A stretch of DNA of 64,000 nt from Phyllobacterium phragmitis (GTDB lineage: Bacteria; Pseudomonadota; Alphaproteobacteria; Rhizobiales; Rhizobiaceae): positions 1 through 64,000 of the forward strand of contig NZ_PVBR01000001.1 in assembly GCF_002980495.1 (NCBI RefSeq). Direction: 5' to 3'. The translations under genes and the position numbers were made by a program. Position 1 is the first letter of the stretch, and each line of letters opens with the position of its first letter. Of the stretch, positions 16,315-25,747 are shown piece after piece. Below the pieces are notes generated by a model. The model had not been told where the DNA came from and did not search any database. It saw nothing but the letters and a program-made list of their open reading frames with translations.

Positions 16315-17261
16315 GTTTCGCTTCCGCCGCTAAAGGTGTTTATTCGATCGCCACCACACCGTTCCTGCCCGATGGCTCGCTCGATCTCCCCTCGGTTGAT
16401 CGGCTGACGGATTTTTACCAGGAATGCGGGGCAAGCGGGCTCACCATTCTCGGCATCATGGGTGAGGCGCCGAAGCTGGAGCCCGAGGAATCGCGCACCA
16501 TCATCCGGCAGGTGGTCAAACGCGCCACGGTGCCGGTGATCGTCGGCGTTTCCGCGCCCGGCTTCGCCGCCATGCGCTCGCTGGCGCGCGATGCGATGGA
16601 GATGGGCGCGGCCGGCGTGATGATCGCGCCGACGCCCGCGCTGAGAACGGATGAGCAGATCCTCGGCTATTTCACCGGGGCGGTCGAGGCGATCGGCTCG
16701 GATGTGCCGTTTGTCCTGCAGGATTATCCGCTGACGCTGTCAGTGGTCATGTCCCCCTCCGTCATCGCCAGGATTGTCACCGATCTGCCCTCCTGTGTGA
16801 TGCTCAAGCATGAGGACTGGCCGGGCCTGGAGAAAATCTCGAAGCTCCGGGCCATGCAGGCGGCGGGCGAGCTCCGGCCGTTCCCGATCCTCTGCGGCAA
16901 TGGCGGCATGTTCCTCGATTTCGAGCCGGAACGCGGTGCCGATGGCGCGATGACCGGCTATGGCTTTCCCGACATGCTGGTCGAGCTGATCGGCCTTCAC
17001 CAGGCCGGCAAGCGCGATGAGGCCCATGATCTCTTCGATGCCCATTTGCCGCTGATCCGCTATGAGCAGCAACCCGGCATCGGCCTTGCCGTGCGCAAGC
17101 ATGTGCTGTTGCGGCGCGGGGTCATCACCTCGGATGCACAGCGTAAGCCGGGAGCGATGCTCAGCCCGACGGCGCGCGCCGAGGTGGATTATCTCCTGGC
17201 GAGGCTGGCCCGCCGCGACCCGCGCGCCGCTCAGGCCGCGTCGGCTGCTTCGCTCGGCTGA
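16311..17261 (+). CDS. Dihydrodipicolinate synthase / N-acetylneuraminate lyase family protein
   Basis: A 316-residue DapA-like (beta/alpha)8 protein. The N-terminal TTPFLPDGSLD, the substrate motif GIMGEAPKL, the Tyr in LQDYPLT and the Schiff-base Lys in VMLKHED are all present. Such proteins split or form bonds next to a pyruvate carbonyl. Because it sits in a catabolic SDR-RraA cassette, and because biosynthetic DapA would normally have GTTGE, I think it is a catabolic paralogue. Its 3' end overlaps the convergent HPP-CBS gene by 31 bp. Confidence 0.85.
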   Translation: MSFASAAKGVYSIATTPFLPDGSLDLPSVDRLTDFYQECGASGLTILGIMGEAPKLEPEESRTIIRQVVKRATVPVIVGVSAPGFAAMRSLARDAMEMGAAGVMIAPTPALRTDEQILGYFTGAVEAIGSDVPFVLQDYPLTLSVVMSPSVIARIVTDLPSCVMLKHEDWPGLEKISKLRAMQAAGELRPFPILCGNGGMFLDFEPERGADGAMTGYGFPDMLVELIGLHQAGKRDEAHDLFDAHLPLIRYEQQPGIGLAVRKHVLLRRGVITSDAQRKPGAMLSPTARAEVDYLLARLARRDPRAAQAASAASLG

Positions 17262-18442
17262 TCCGACGCAGCGCTGCGCAGATCGGCGATGTTGCCCTGA
17301 AACAGGGCCGCAATGAGATCGGATTGCGTGACGATGCCGACCACGTGGTTGGCATCGTCCACGACGGGCATGTGATGCAGCCCCATATCCGCCATCGGCG
17401 GCACGAGCTTTGCGATCATCGTCTCCGGCAAGGCCGACTGGACACGCCGCGTCATGATGTCGGAAACCTTGCGCGGTGAGCGTTGCGGTCGCCCGAAAGC
17501 GCCTCGAAGACGGTCGCGGAAACTGATGTGCAGGCGACCGTCTTCGGAGAGAACGGAATTGCGCATGAAATCGGTCTGCGTCACGATGCCGACCAATCCG
17601 TCGTCTTCCATGATCACCGGAAGCGCCTTGATGTGGTGGTCCAGCAGCATTCGCCAGGCCTCGCGAAGCGACGTGTCAGGCGTAACGGTCCGCACATCCC
17701 GCGACATCACTTCGTCGCAGGTGATTTCGCCCGAGCGGCGGTTATAGGCGCGGATCTGCGCCTGATGCAGAAGCGCGTCGAGTTCGTCGGGGCTGACATT
17801 GACGATCTCGTCATACTGGGCGAGTACCGCCTGCAGATCATCCGGGACAACGCCGATGCGCTGGCTGGGCAGCGGATCGGCGGTATGGTGGATATTGGCT
17901 TTCGCAACGGGCGCCAGATGCGGATACCGCCGCCCGGTCAGATTGTTGAACGCAAACGCCACCATCAGCAGCAGGGCCGAGTTGATGCCGACCGGCGTCA
18001 ACGCGAACCAGTATCCCGCCTCATGGATCGAGGCGCCGCCCAGGACGGCGGTCAGCGCCACCGCGCCGCTTGGCGGATGCAGGCAGCCCAGAAGCAGCAT
18101 GGTGCCGATCGCAAGCCCGATCGCGATGCCGGCCGCCAGCACCGGATCCGGGATGAACAGGGCGCATGTGACGCCGATCAGCGCCGATATGATATTGCCG
18201 CCCAGAATGGACCAGGGCTGGGCGAGCGGGCTGGTCGGAACCGCAAACAGCAGAACCGCCGATGCGCCCATCGGGGCGATGAGAAGCGGAAGGCTGACGT
18301 CCGAGCCTACCGCGAATTTGCTCACCGTCCCTGTCAGCAGAATGCCGACCAGCGCCCCCAGCGAGGACCGCAGGCGCTCGGCATGGCTGACGGGGACAAG
18401 TGCCGGGACGAGCCGTCGAAAGAATGCAATGGCAGTGGACAT
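17231..18442 (-). CDS. HPP-family membrane protein with two CBS domains
   Basis: A 403-residue protein. Residues ~20-175 are an HPP domain with about four or five membrane helices; PLLIAPMGASAVLLFAVP and LHPPSGAVALTA are the family marks. Residues ~240-390 carry a tandem CBS pair (VMSRDVRTVTPDTSLREAW and DIMTRRVQSALPETM), which usually senses adenine nucleotides. HPP proteins have been linked to nitrite uptake in plastids and cyanobacteria, but bacterial roles are mostly unknown. Start is the ATG at 18,440-18,442. The last 31 bp are shared, in antisense, with the DapA-like gene. Confidence 0.88.
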   Translation of the reverse strand: MSTAIAFFRRLVPALVPVSHAERLRSSLGALVGILLTGTVSKFAVGSDVSLPLLIAPMGASAVLLFAVPTSPLAQPWSILGGNIISALIGVTCALFIPDPVLAAGIAIGLAIGTMLLLGCLHPPSGAVALTAVLGGASIHEAGYWFALTPVGINSALLLMVAFAFNNLTGRRYPHLAPVAKANIHHTADPLPSQRIGVVPDDLQAVLAQYDEIVNVSPDELDALLHQAQIRAYNRRSGEITCDEVMSRDVRTVTPDTSLREAWRMLLDHHIKALPVIMEDDGLVGIVTQTDFMRNSVLSEDGRLHISFRDRLRGAFGRPQRSPRKVSDIMTRRVQSALPETMIAKLVPPMADMGLHHMPVVDDANHVVGIVTQSDLIAALFQGNIADLRSAASDQPSEAADAA

Positions 18443-18573
18443 GAAACCCGAAGCGAATGAGAGGTGCTGCGCGTTTCGTTAGCACATTGCCTATGGATTG
18501 TGCATGGAATGACGAACCAAAAATGGCGGCTTGTTTGAAATATCTGCCCTGGGGCTGACGAGAGGTGGAGCTG

Positions 18574-18710
18574 GTGAGGCATGGATTCCTGTGCTTGTCA
18601 CAGGAATCCATGCCTCACCGATGCCGCTGTTGCTACGGTTGGAATAGGGTGTTTGCCACCGTAAAGATTGAGGAACGCCTGAACTGGCATCTGCATCCCG
18701 AGACGGTAGG
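18574..18710. repeat. Mosaic palindromic repeat, copy 1
   Basis: A perfect 20-bp palindrome (GTGAGGCATGGATTCCTGTG, spacer CTTGT, then its reverse complement, 18,574-18,618) is joined to a tail shared with the copies at 37,135, 42,904 and 51,265 (TGCCGCTGTTGCTACGGTTG, then ATAGGGTG and ACCGTAAAG). The gap 18,443-18,930 between the HPP gene and mrpA holds no gene that I can support. Confidence 0.85.
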
Positions 18711-18930
18711 GACCAGTCAAATCCGCTCGAAGCAGGAGCGTCGGCAGATCGAAGAGATGCTGGCAGGAAATTTATAGCTGCCGCAAGCTGATGCGGCCTC
18801 TGGTATGTGCGGGAAAAGCCTGACATAAGCCCCTGAAAGATATTGCTGTATCGGCGCAGACAGCCATAATGTTGGCTCATGACGTTGGCAAAGCTGACGA
18901 GGTGGCATGGAAGAGAGGATGTGACGGCGG

Positions 18931-21855
18931 ATGGAGATGGGCGGCGGAATGCTGATCTTGCTGATGCTCCTTCCTTTTGCCGGCAGCGTTCTTGTCGCTC
19001 TCTTCCGGTCAAACGCCCGCAATGTCGAAGCCTGGTTCGCCGGCGCGGTGGCCGTCGCGGGGCTGATCCTGGCCATCCTCCTCTATCCCTCCGTCGCCGA
19101 TGGCGGCGTGGTGCGCAGCGAAATCCAGTGGCTGCCGGCCTATGGCCTCAATTTCACCCTGCGCATGGATGGCTTCGCCTGGATGTTCGCCATGCTGGTG
19201 ACGGGCATCGGCCTGCTCGTCGTCGTCTATGCGCGCTATTACATGTCGTCAGAAGATTATTCGGTGCCGCGCTTCTTCTCGTTCTTTCTGGCCTTCATGG
19301 GCGCGATGCTCGGCATCGTGCTTTCGGGCAATCTGATCCTGCTCGTGGTCTTTTGGGAACTGACCGGCATCTTTTCGTTCCTGCTCATCGGCTATTGGTA
19401 TCAGAACGCCAGCGCCCGTGACGGCGCGCGCATGGCGCTGACCGTCACCGGCATCGGCGGTCTGGGGCTTCTGGTCGGCGTGCTGCTTCTCGGCCATATC
19501 GTCGGCAGTTATGATCTCGACAAGGTGCTGGCCTCCGGCAACATCATCCGCCTGCATCCGCTTTACCTGCCGGCGATGCTTTTGATCCTGCTCGGCGCGC
19601 TGACGAAGAGCGCCCAGTTTCCGTTCCATTTCTGGCTCCCCAATGCGATGTCCGCGCCGACGCCCGTATCGGCCTATCTGCATTCCGCCACCATGGTGAA
19701 AGCCGGCGTATTCCTCTTGGCGCGATTCTGGCCGGTTTTCGCCGGCACGGAGGAATGGTTCTGGGTCGTCGGGGTCGCCGGTCTTTCGTCACTCGTCCTC
19801 GGCGCTTTTTTTGCGCTGTTCCAGCAGGATATGAAAGGCCTGCTCGCCTATTCGACGATCAGCCATCTCGGCCTCATCACGGTTCTTCTCAGCCTTGGCA
19901 GCCCGCTTGCCGCCGTCGCTGCGATCTTCCACATGATGAACCACGCCACCTTCAAGGCATCGCTGTTCATGGCCGCCGGCGTCATCGATCACGAGACGGG
20001 CACGCGCGACATGCGCCGCCTGAGCGGGCTTTTCCGCTACATGCCGTTCACGGCGACGCTTGCCATGGTGGCAAGCGCGGCGATGGCCGGCGTGCCGCTG
20101 CTCAACGGCTTCATCTCCAAGGAGATGTTCTTTGCCGAAACCGTCGAAACCCATCTCAAATCCACCCTCGACACCGTCACACCCTATCTGGCGGTCGTCG
20201 CGGGCCTCCTCAGCGTCGCCTATTCGCTCCGCTTCATCCATAGCGTCTTCTTCGGGCCGCCACCGCGCGATCTGCCCCGCGAGCCGCACGAGCCGCCGCA
20301 GTGGATGCGCTTTCCCATCGAATTCCTGGTGCTTGCCTGCCTTGTCGTCGGCATCGTGCCGGGCCTCACCGTCGGTCCTTATCTGCATGCGGCGGTCGTC
20401 GGCGTTCTCGGTCCCGAAACGCCGCCATACAGCCTCGCCGTCTGGCACGGCTTTACCGTGCCGCTACTGATGAGCGCCGTAGCGCTGGCAGGCGGTGTAT
20501 TGCTTTATTTCATGCTCAGGAATTATCTTGCGACGAGCCAGGAGGGGCCTCCTTATATCAGGCATATCGCCGGCAATCGCATTTTCGAGCGCATCCTGGT
20601 CACGCTGTCCTGGCGCTGGGCCCGTCTTGCCGAAGCCTTTCTTGGAACGCGCCGCCTCCAGCCGCAATTGCGGCTTCTGGTACTGATTGCGCTGATCGCC
20701 GGAAGCCTGCCTCTTTATCGCGCAGGCGCTGCCGCCGGCATCCTGCCGACGATCCCCGTCGACCCGGTATTCGCGTTCATCTGGCTGCTCGGCGCCATCT
20801 GCGCCGTGGGGGCGGCAGTTCGCGCCAAGTTCCATCGGCTGTCGGCGCTGATCCTGCTTGGCGGCGCGGGCCTCGTCACCTGCATCACCTTCGCCTGGCT
20901 TTCCGCGCCCGATCTCGCCCTCACGCAACTGCTGGTCGAGATCGTGACGACCGTCCTCATCCTGCTCGGCCTGCGCTGGCTGCCGAAACGTCGGGACGAT
21001 CCGGATCCGATGTCGGTGGGAACCCGTGCCCGCATCAGGCGCTACCGCGATCTTGCCCTGGCGGTTGCCGGCGGTGTCGGCATGTCTTTTCTCGCCTATA
21101 TGATGATGACACGTCCGGCGACGCGCACGCTTGGCGATTATTTCCTGAGATATGCCTATACGGAAGGCGGCGGCAGGAATGTCGTCAATGTCATTCTGGT
21201 CGATTTCCGTGGCTTCGATACGTTCGGCGAAATCGCGGTGCTCGGTGTGGTGAGCCTCAGCGCTTTTGCGCTTCTGCGCCGCTTCCGCCCTGCCGCCGAC
21301 AATGTCGAGCAGCCCCACCAGCAGAAGATCCAGGACGCTTATGACGAGGCCCGGCCGGATCGCCAGACAGGCGATACGCTGAGCGATTATCTCTCGGTGC
21401 CTTCCGTCATCATGCATTGGCTTTTCCCGGTGATCATCGTCCTCGCCGTCCATCTGTTCCTGCGCGGGCATGACCTGCCGGGCGGCGGTTTCGCGGCGGG
21501 CGTTGCGCTGGCCATCGCCTTCATCCTGCAATATCTGGCGGCGGGCACGCGCTGGGTCGAGGACCGCCTTCGCATATTGCCGCTGCGCTGGATCGGCGTC
21601 GGCCTTCTCTCAGCCGCACTCACCGGCATGGGATCGTGGCTTTTCGGCTATCCCTTCCTCACCTCGCACTCGCAATATGCCGATCTGCCGTTGATCGGTA
21701 AAATTCCGTTGGCGAGCGCGCTGCTGTTCGATCTGGGCGTGTTCCTGCTCGTCGTCGGCGCGACGGTCCTGGTGCTGATCGCGCTTGCCCACCAATCGAT
21801 ACGCAGCCACCGGACCGATCGGTTCGTGGCGACATTGCCGAAGGAGGATGCGTGA
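18931..21855 (+). CDS. mrpA: Mrp/Pha multisubunit Na+(K+)/H+ antiporter subunit A, fused with MrpB
   Basis: A 974-residue, polytopic protein that matches the long MrpA (PhaAB) form. Residues ~1-650 are NuoL-like (FWELTGIFSFLLIGYW, STMVKAGVFLLARFWP and KGLLAYSTISHLGL), and residues ~830-974 are the MrpB-like domain (FLRGHDLPGGGFAAGVALAI). It is the main proton/cation-translocating subunit of the antiporter that extrudes Na+ or K+ and gives alkali or salt tolerance. The start is ATG 18,931 or possibly ATG 18,949. The next gene starts at its stop codon. Confidence 0.95.
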   Translation: MEMGGGMLILLMLLPFAGSVLVALFRSNARNVEAWFAGAVAVAGLILAILLYPSVADGGVVRSEIQWLPAYGLNFTLRMDGFAWMFAMLVTGIGLLVVVYARYYMSSEDYSVPRFFSFFLAFMGAMLGIVLSGNLILLVVFWELTGIFSFLLIGYWYQNASARDGARMALTVTGIGGLGLLVGVLLLGHIVGSYDLDKVLASGNIIRLHPLYLPAMLLILLGALTKSAQFPFHFWLPNAMSAPTPVSAYLHSATMVKAGVFLLARFWPVFAGTEEWFWVVGVAGLSSLVLGAFFALFQQDMKGLLAYSTISHLGLITVLLSLGSPLAAVAAIFHMMNHATFKASLFMAAGVIDHETGTRDMRRLSGLFRYMPFTATLAMVASAAMAGVPLLNGFISKEMFFAETVETHLKSTLDTVTPYLAVVAGLLSVAYSLRFIHSVFFGPPPRDLPREPHEPPQWMRFPIEFLVLACLVVGIVPGLTVGPYLHAAVVGVLGPETPPYSLAVWHGFTVPLLMSAVALAGGVLLYFMLRNYLATSQEGPPYIRHIAGNRIFERILVTLSWRWARLAEAFLGTRRLQPQLRLLVLIALIAGSLPLYRAGAAAGILPTIPVDPVFAFIWLLGAICAVGAAVRAKFHRLSALILLGGAGLVTCITFAWLSAPDLALTQLLVEIVTTVLILLGLRWLPKRRDDPDPMSVGTRARIRRYRDLALAVAGGVGMSFLAYMMMTRPATRTLGDYFLRYAYTEGGGRNVVNVILVDFRGFDTFGEIAVLGVVSLSAFALLRRFRPAADNVEQPHQQKIQDAYDEARPDRQTGDTLSDYLSVPSVIMHWLFPVIIVLAVHLFLRGHDLPGGGFAAGVALAIAFILQYLAAGTRWVEDRLRILPLRWIGVGLLSAALTGMGSWLFGYPFLTSHSQYADLPLIGKIPLASALLFDLGVFLLVVGATVLVLIALAHQSIRSHRTDRFVATLPKEDA

Positions 21856-22196
21856 TGGAACTGGTGCTTTCGCTCGCCATCGGGATCATGACCGCATCGG
21901 GCATCTGGCTCCTGCTGCGGCCCCGGACCTTTCAGGTCATCATCGGCCTGTCGCTCATCTCCTACGCCGTCAATCTGTTCATCTTCTCCATGGGGCGGCT
22001 GAGGATGAATGCGACGCCGGTGCTCACCAGCGCCGGCGTCGGCGAGCCGGCCCTCTATGATGATCCGCTGCCGCAGGCCCTGGTGCTGACGGCGATCGTC
22101 ATCGGCTTCGCCATGACGGCGCTTTTCCTCGTGGTCCTGCTCGCTTCGCGCGGGCTGACCGGAACCGATCATGTCGATGGCAGGGAGAGGCGATGA
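21855..22196 (+). CDS. mrpC: Mrp antiporter subunit C
   Basis: A 113-residue NuoK-like membrane subunit with three helices. The sequence VIIGLSLISYAVNLFIF and the DPLPQALVLTAIVIGFAMTA segment are typical of MrpC. ATG 21,855 overlaps the mrpA TGA by one base, and its own end overlaps mrpD. It is needed for assembly of the Mrp complex in the inner membrane. Confidence 0.95.
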   Translation: MELVLSLAIGIMTASGIWLLLRPRTFQVIIGLSLISYAVNLFIFSMGRLRMNATPVLTSAGVGEPALYDDPLPQALVLTAIVIGFAMTALFLVVLLASRGLTGTDHVDGRERR

Positions 22197-23821
22197 CGGC
22201 GAACTGGCTGCATCATCTGATCGTCGCACCCATCGTGCTGCCGCTGCTGGCGGGCGCATTCGTGCTGCTTTTCGATGAGCGCCGGCGGGTCCTCAAAGCG
22301 ACGATCAGCCTCGCCTCCGCCGTCCTTCTCCTGGGCGTTGCCGTGACGCTCATGAGCGTTGCGGATGCCGCCGCCCCGGCGGCGGACGTCTATCTCCTCG
22401 GCAATTGGCCGGCGCCCTTCGGCATCGTTCTGGTGCTCGACCGGCTGTCGGCATTGATGCTGGTGCTGACCAGCATCCTCGCCATCGCCTCGCTGGTCTT
22501 TGCCACGGCGCGCTGGCAGCGGGCAGGGCCGCATTTCCACACCATTTTCCAGATATTGCTGATGGGACTGAACGGGGCGTTCCTCACCGGCGATCTCTTC
22601 AACCTGTTCGTGTTCTTCGAAGTGACGCTTGCCGCATCCTACGGCCTCGTCCTGCACGGTTCGGGGCCGCTCCGCGTCAAGGCGGGCTTGCATTATATCG
22701 CCGTCAACCTGGCCGCATCCTCGCTGTTCCTCATCGGCGTCAGCCTGCTTTACGGCGTTACCGGAACGCTCAACATGGCCGACCTTGCGCAGCGTATTCC
22801 GATGATTGCGCCCGAAGACCGGATGCTGCTCGAGGCCGGCGCGGCGATCCTCGGCGTGGCCTTCCTGGTCAAGGCCGGCATGTGGCCGCTGAGTTTCTGG
22901 CTGCCGCCGGCCTATAGCGCCGCTGCCGCGCCCGTGGCGGCGATCTTCGCCATTTTGAGCAAGGTCGGCATCTATATCCTGCTGCGGCTGTCCCTGCTGT
23001 TTTTCGGCAATGGCGCCGGCGCATCGTCCGGCTTCGGCAATGAATGGCTGCTCATGGGCGGCATGGCGACGATGACTTTCGGCCTCATCGGCGTGCTGGC
23101 ATCGCAGGCGATGGGCCGTCTTGCCGGCTATAGCGTGCTCGTTTCATCAGGGACGCTGCTCGCCGCGATCGGCATGGGCAATGCCGGAATAACCGGTGGC
23201 GCGCTGTTCTACATGGTCAGTTCGACGCTGACGATATCGGCGTTTTTCCTTCTGATCGAACTGGTCGAACGTGGCCAGGATACCGCGGCCAACGTTCTCG
23301 CCGTGACGATGGAAGCCTATGGCGATGAATATGAGGATGCCGTCGATGAGGAAGTCGGCCTCGCCATCCCGGGGACGCTCGCCATTCTCGGCGCCTGCTT
23401 CGCCATCTGCGGCATTTTGCTGACCGGCCTGCCGCCATTTTCGGGCTTTGTCGCCAAGTTCCTGCTGATCGCCTCGATCTTCAATCCCGCCGGCCTCGGC
23501 GATCCCGCGCCGATATCCGCGACGAGCTGGATATTGGTGGCGCTGATCGTCCTGTCCGGCCTCGCGGCGATGATCGCCATGACCCGCACCGGCATCCGCA
23601 CCTTCTGGGCCTCGCTCGAAGGCAAGGTGCCGCGCGTTCTTGTCATCGAACTCGTGCCCGTCGTCGGTCTCCTGCTGCTCTGCCTGGTGCTGACGATCCA
23701 GGCGGGACCGGCAATGCGCTACATGCAGGCGACGGCACAATCGCTGCACGCGCCGCAAGATTATATCCGTAGCGTCCTGGCGGCACCGCGGGTGAGGCCG
23801 GAGGGGGAGGCAAGCCGATGA
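22193..23821 (+). CDS. mrpD: Mrp antiporter subunit D
   Basis: A 542-residue NuoN/M-like subunit of normal length with about 14 helices. The motifs FNLFVFFEVTLAASYGLVLH, LVKAGMWPLSFWLPPAY and GLPPFSGFVAKFLL are conserved parts of the proton-pumping half. It overlaps mrpC and mrpE by four bases each, indicating translational coupling. It acts with MrpA as the second ion-translocating subunit. Confidence 0.95.
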   Translation: MTANWLHHLIVAPIVLPLLAGAFVLLFDERRRVLKATISLASAVLLLGVAVTLMSVADAAAPAADVYLLGNWPAPFGIVLVLDRLSALMLVLTSILAIASLVFATARWQRAGPHFHTIFQILLMGLNGAFLTGDLFNLFVFFEVTLAASYGLVLHGSGPLRVKAGLHYIAVNLAASSLFLIGVSLLYGVTGTLNMADLAQRIPMIAPEDRMLLEAGAAILGVAFLVKAGMWPLSFWLPPAYSAAAAPVAAIFAILSKVGIYILLRLSLLFFGNGAGASSGFGNEWLLMGGMATMTFGLIGVLASQAMGRLAGYSVLVSSGTLLAAIGMGNAGITGGALFYMVSSTLTISAFFLLIELVERGQDTAANVLAVTMEAYGDEYEDAVDEEVGLAIPGTLAILGACFAICGILLTGLPPFSGFVAKFLLIASIFNPAGLGDPAPISATSWILVALIVLSGLAAMIAMTRTGIRTFWASLEGKVPRVLVIELVPVVGLLLLCLVLTIQAGPAMRYMQATAQSLHAPQDYIRSVLAAPRVRPEGEASR

Positions 23822-24312
23822 CGCGCCTTCTTCCATATCCGCTCATGGCGCTCGCGCTGCTGATCATGTGGCTGCTGCTCAACGGCACGTCGGCAGGCCA
23901 GCTCCTGCTCGGCGCGGTCATCGCCATTCTCGCCACATGGGCCATGCGGTCGCTCGGTCCGTCGAAGCCGCGCATCAGGCGCTGGCGCGTCATCCCGGTT
24001 CTTTTTGCGCGGGTCTTCGTCGACGTCATCGGATCCAATATCGATGCCGCGCGCATCATCCTCGCCAGAGGCGGAAGAACCCAGCCGGACCTTGTGCATG
24101 TCCCGCTCACGCTGCGCGACCGGACCGGCCTTGCAGTGCTGGCCTGTATCCTCACCTCCATGCCGGGAACGGCGTGGGTCGAGTATAATGCCGCCAGTGG
24201 CGAACTGCTCATGCATGTGCTCGATGTGGAAGCGGAGCAGAATTGGCGCGATCTGGTCAAGGAGCGCTATGAACGGCCGCTCATGGAAATATTTGGGGAG
24301 ACATCCGAATGA
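23818..24312 (+). CDS. mrpE: Mrp antiporter subunit E
   Basis: A 164-residue protein with two N-terminal membrane helices and a cytoplasmic domain. RVFVDVIGSNIDAARIIL and LTSMPGTAWVEYN match the MrpE core. Coupled to both neighbours by 4-bp overlaps. It is a structural subunit of the Mrp antiporter. Confidence 0.93.
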   Translation: MTRLLPYPLMALALLIMWLLLNGTSAGQLLLGAVIAILATWAMRSLGPSKPRIRRWRVIPVLFARVFVDVIGSNIDAARIILARGGRTQPDLVHVPLTLRDRTGLAVLACILTSMPGTAWVEYNAASGELLMHVLDVEAEQNWRDLVKERYERPLMEIFGETSE

Positions 24313-24590
24313 GTGTGGTCATTCTGTTCTGGTCGCTTCTGATCGCTCAATTGCTGCTCTGCGCGGCGATGACGCTTGCCGTCTTCAGGCTCATTCGCGG
24401 CCCGCGCGCGCAGGATCGCATCCTCGCTATCGATGTGGTCTATGTGATCGCCATGCTCCTGCTCGTGACCCTCGGCATTCGGACCGGAAGTTCTCTTTAT
24501 TTCGAGGCAGCGCTTGTCATCGGGCTTCTCGGCTTCGTCGCCACGCTGGCGCTCGCCAAATTCCTCATGCGTGGGGAGGTGATCGAATGA
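24309..24590 (+). CDS. mrpF: Mrp antiporter subunit F
   Basis: A 93-residue, three-helix protein containing FRLIRGPRAQDRILAIDVV, the MrpF signature with its conserved Asp. The length is normal. It overlaps mrpE and mrpG by four bases each. It is a small membrane subunit of the Mrp complex. Confidence 0.93.
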   Translation: MSVVILFWSLLIAQLLLCAAMTLAVFRLIRGPRAQDRILAIDVVYVIAMLLLVTLGIRTGSSLYFEAALVIGLLGFVATLALAKFLMRGEVIE

Positions 24591-24940
24591 TGAATGCTGC
24601 CGGACTGCCCCTGTGGGCGGCGCTGTTGACGAGCTTCTTCCTGCTGCTCGGCGCCACCGTCACCCTGATCGGCTGCATCGGCCTCATACGTTTCAAGACG
24701 TTTTATGAGCGTATCCACGCCCCGACCATGGGCACGAGCTGGGGAATGGGCGCAATCGTGCTCGCCTCGATCATCTTCTTCACGGTCCTCGGTTCGAGGC
24801 CTGTCCTGCATGAAGTGCTGATCGGCATCTTCGTCACCGTGACCACGCCGGTGCCGCTGATGCTCCTGTCGCGGGCAGCGCTCTATCGCGACCGGACCGA
24901 TGACAGCCGCAAACTGCCGGGGTCGGGCGATAAGGGCTGA
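24587..24940 (+). CDS. mrpG: Mrp antiporter subunit G
   Basis: A 117-residue subunit with three helices. The MrpG mark is IGLIRFKTFYERIHAPTMG near residue 27. The start is the first ATG at 24,587 (ATG-ATG), inside the mrpF end. It completes the six-gene A(B)CDEFG set, so the antiporter operon is intact. Confidence 0.94.
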   Translation: MMNAAGLPLWAALLTSFFLLLGATVTLIGCIGLIRFKTFYERIHAPTMGTSWGMGAIVLASIIFFTVLGSRPVLHEVLIGIFVTVTTPVPLMLLSRAALYRDRTDDSRKLPGSGDKG

Positions 24941-24958
24941 TTGCGCGCCGGCGCTGCG

Positions 24959-25012
24959 ACACCCCCTCTGCCCTCCTGAGCTTGTCGAAGGGCGGGCAGA
25001 GGGGGGTGTGAA
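24959..25012. repeat. Inverted repeat of the CCTGAGCTTGTCGAAGGG type, copy 1
   Basis: Arms ACACCCCCTCTGCCC and GGGCAGAGGGGGGTGT enclose TCCTGAGCTTGTCGAAGGGC. The same core recurs at 50,806-50,850 and, inverted, at 52,637-52,710. It follows mrpG directly and may help end the Mrp transcript. Confidence 0.8.
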
Positions 25013-25119
25013 GAAGCGAACCACACCTCTCAATTTCCGACATCCTGCGACCGAATGTCCGCCTCGCTGCCGCTTGTTCCAATTCGGCTTGATCCAAGAC
25101 AATTCCGGATGTATTGAAT

Positions 25120-25137
25120 TTTCAGAAATTACTGAAA
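25120..25137. promoter_or_regulatory. Putative operator of the GbsR-type regulator
   Basis: TTTCAG-AAATTA-CTGAAA is a perfect 6-bp dyad 25 bp upstream of the regulator start. A MarR/GbsR dimer commonly binds such a site and represses its own gene. Here that would also control the downstream cyd genes. Binding is inferred. Confidence 0.45.
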
Positions 25138-25162
25138 CTTCGGAAACCAATAGAAGCTCATC

Positions 25163-25747
25163 ATGGAACTTCCTCCCATCGCTCAATCCTTCGTGCTTCA
25201 CTTCGGTGAGATGGGCAGCCGCTGGGGCATCAACCGCACGGTCGGCCAGATCTATGCGCTTCTCTATGTCTCGCCGGAGCCGCTTTGCGCCGATCATATC
25301 GTCGAGGCGCTGGGCATTTCGCGCTCCAACGTATCGATGAGCCTGCGCGAATTGCAGGGCTGGAACCTCGTGGTGCTGAAACATCTGCCGGATGACCGGC
25401 GGGATTTCTTCACCACACCCGACGATGTCTGGCAAATCCTGCGCACGCTCGCCGAAGAGCGCAAGAAGCGCGAGATCGATCCGACCATGACGGTGTTGCG
25501 CGAGATCCTGATGCAGCATCCCGCCAGCGACGCCGAGCGCTATGCGCAAAGCCGCATGGGCGACATGTACGGGCTCATCGAGCAGCTGACCAACTGGTAC
25601 GACGACGTGAAGCAACTCGATACCGACCGGCTGGCGACCCTGCTGGCGCTTGGGGCAAAAGTCACCCGGCTTCTGGAGACGAAGGACAGGATCGTCTCCT
25701 TCGGCAGGGGACGGCAGCCTCGCAAGAAGGACGGGGATGACGAGTGA
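25163..25747 (+). CDS. GbsR/MarR-family transcriptional regulator
   Basis: A 194-residue winged-helix protein. SFVLHFGEMGSRWGINRTVG, LGISRSNVSMSLRELQGWNL and KHLPDDRRDFFTTPDDVW are typical of the GbsR subgroup of MarR. Its stop overlaps the GTG start of cydD, so it is translated as part of the cyd operon. GbsR proteins usually respond to small solutes. A role here in adjusting bd-oxidase production is inferred from position and could be autoregulatory. Confidence 0.88.
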   Translation: MELPPIAQSFVLHFGEMGSRWGINRTVGQIYALLYVSPEPLCADHIVEALGISRSNVSMSLRELQGWNLVVLKHLPDDRRDFFTTPDDVWQILRTLAEERKKREIDPTMTVLREILMQHPASDAERYAQSRMGDMYGLIEQLTNWYDDVKQLDTDRLATLLALGAKVTRLLETKDRIVSFGRGRQPRKKDGDDE

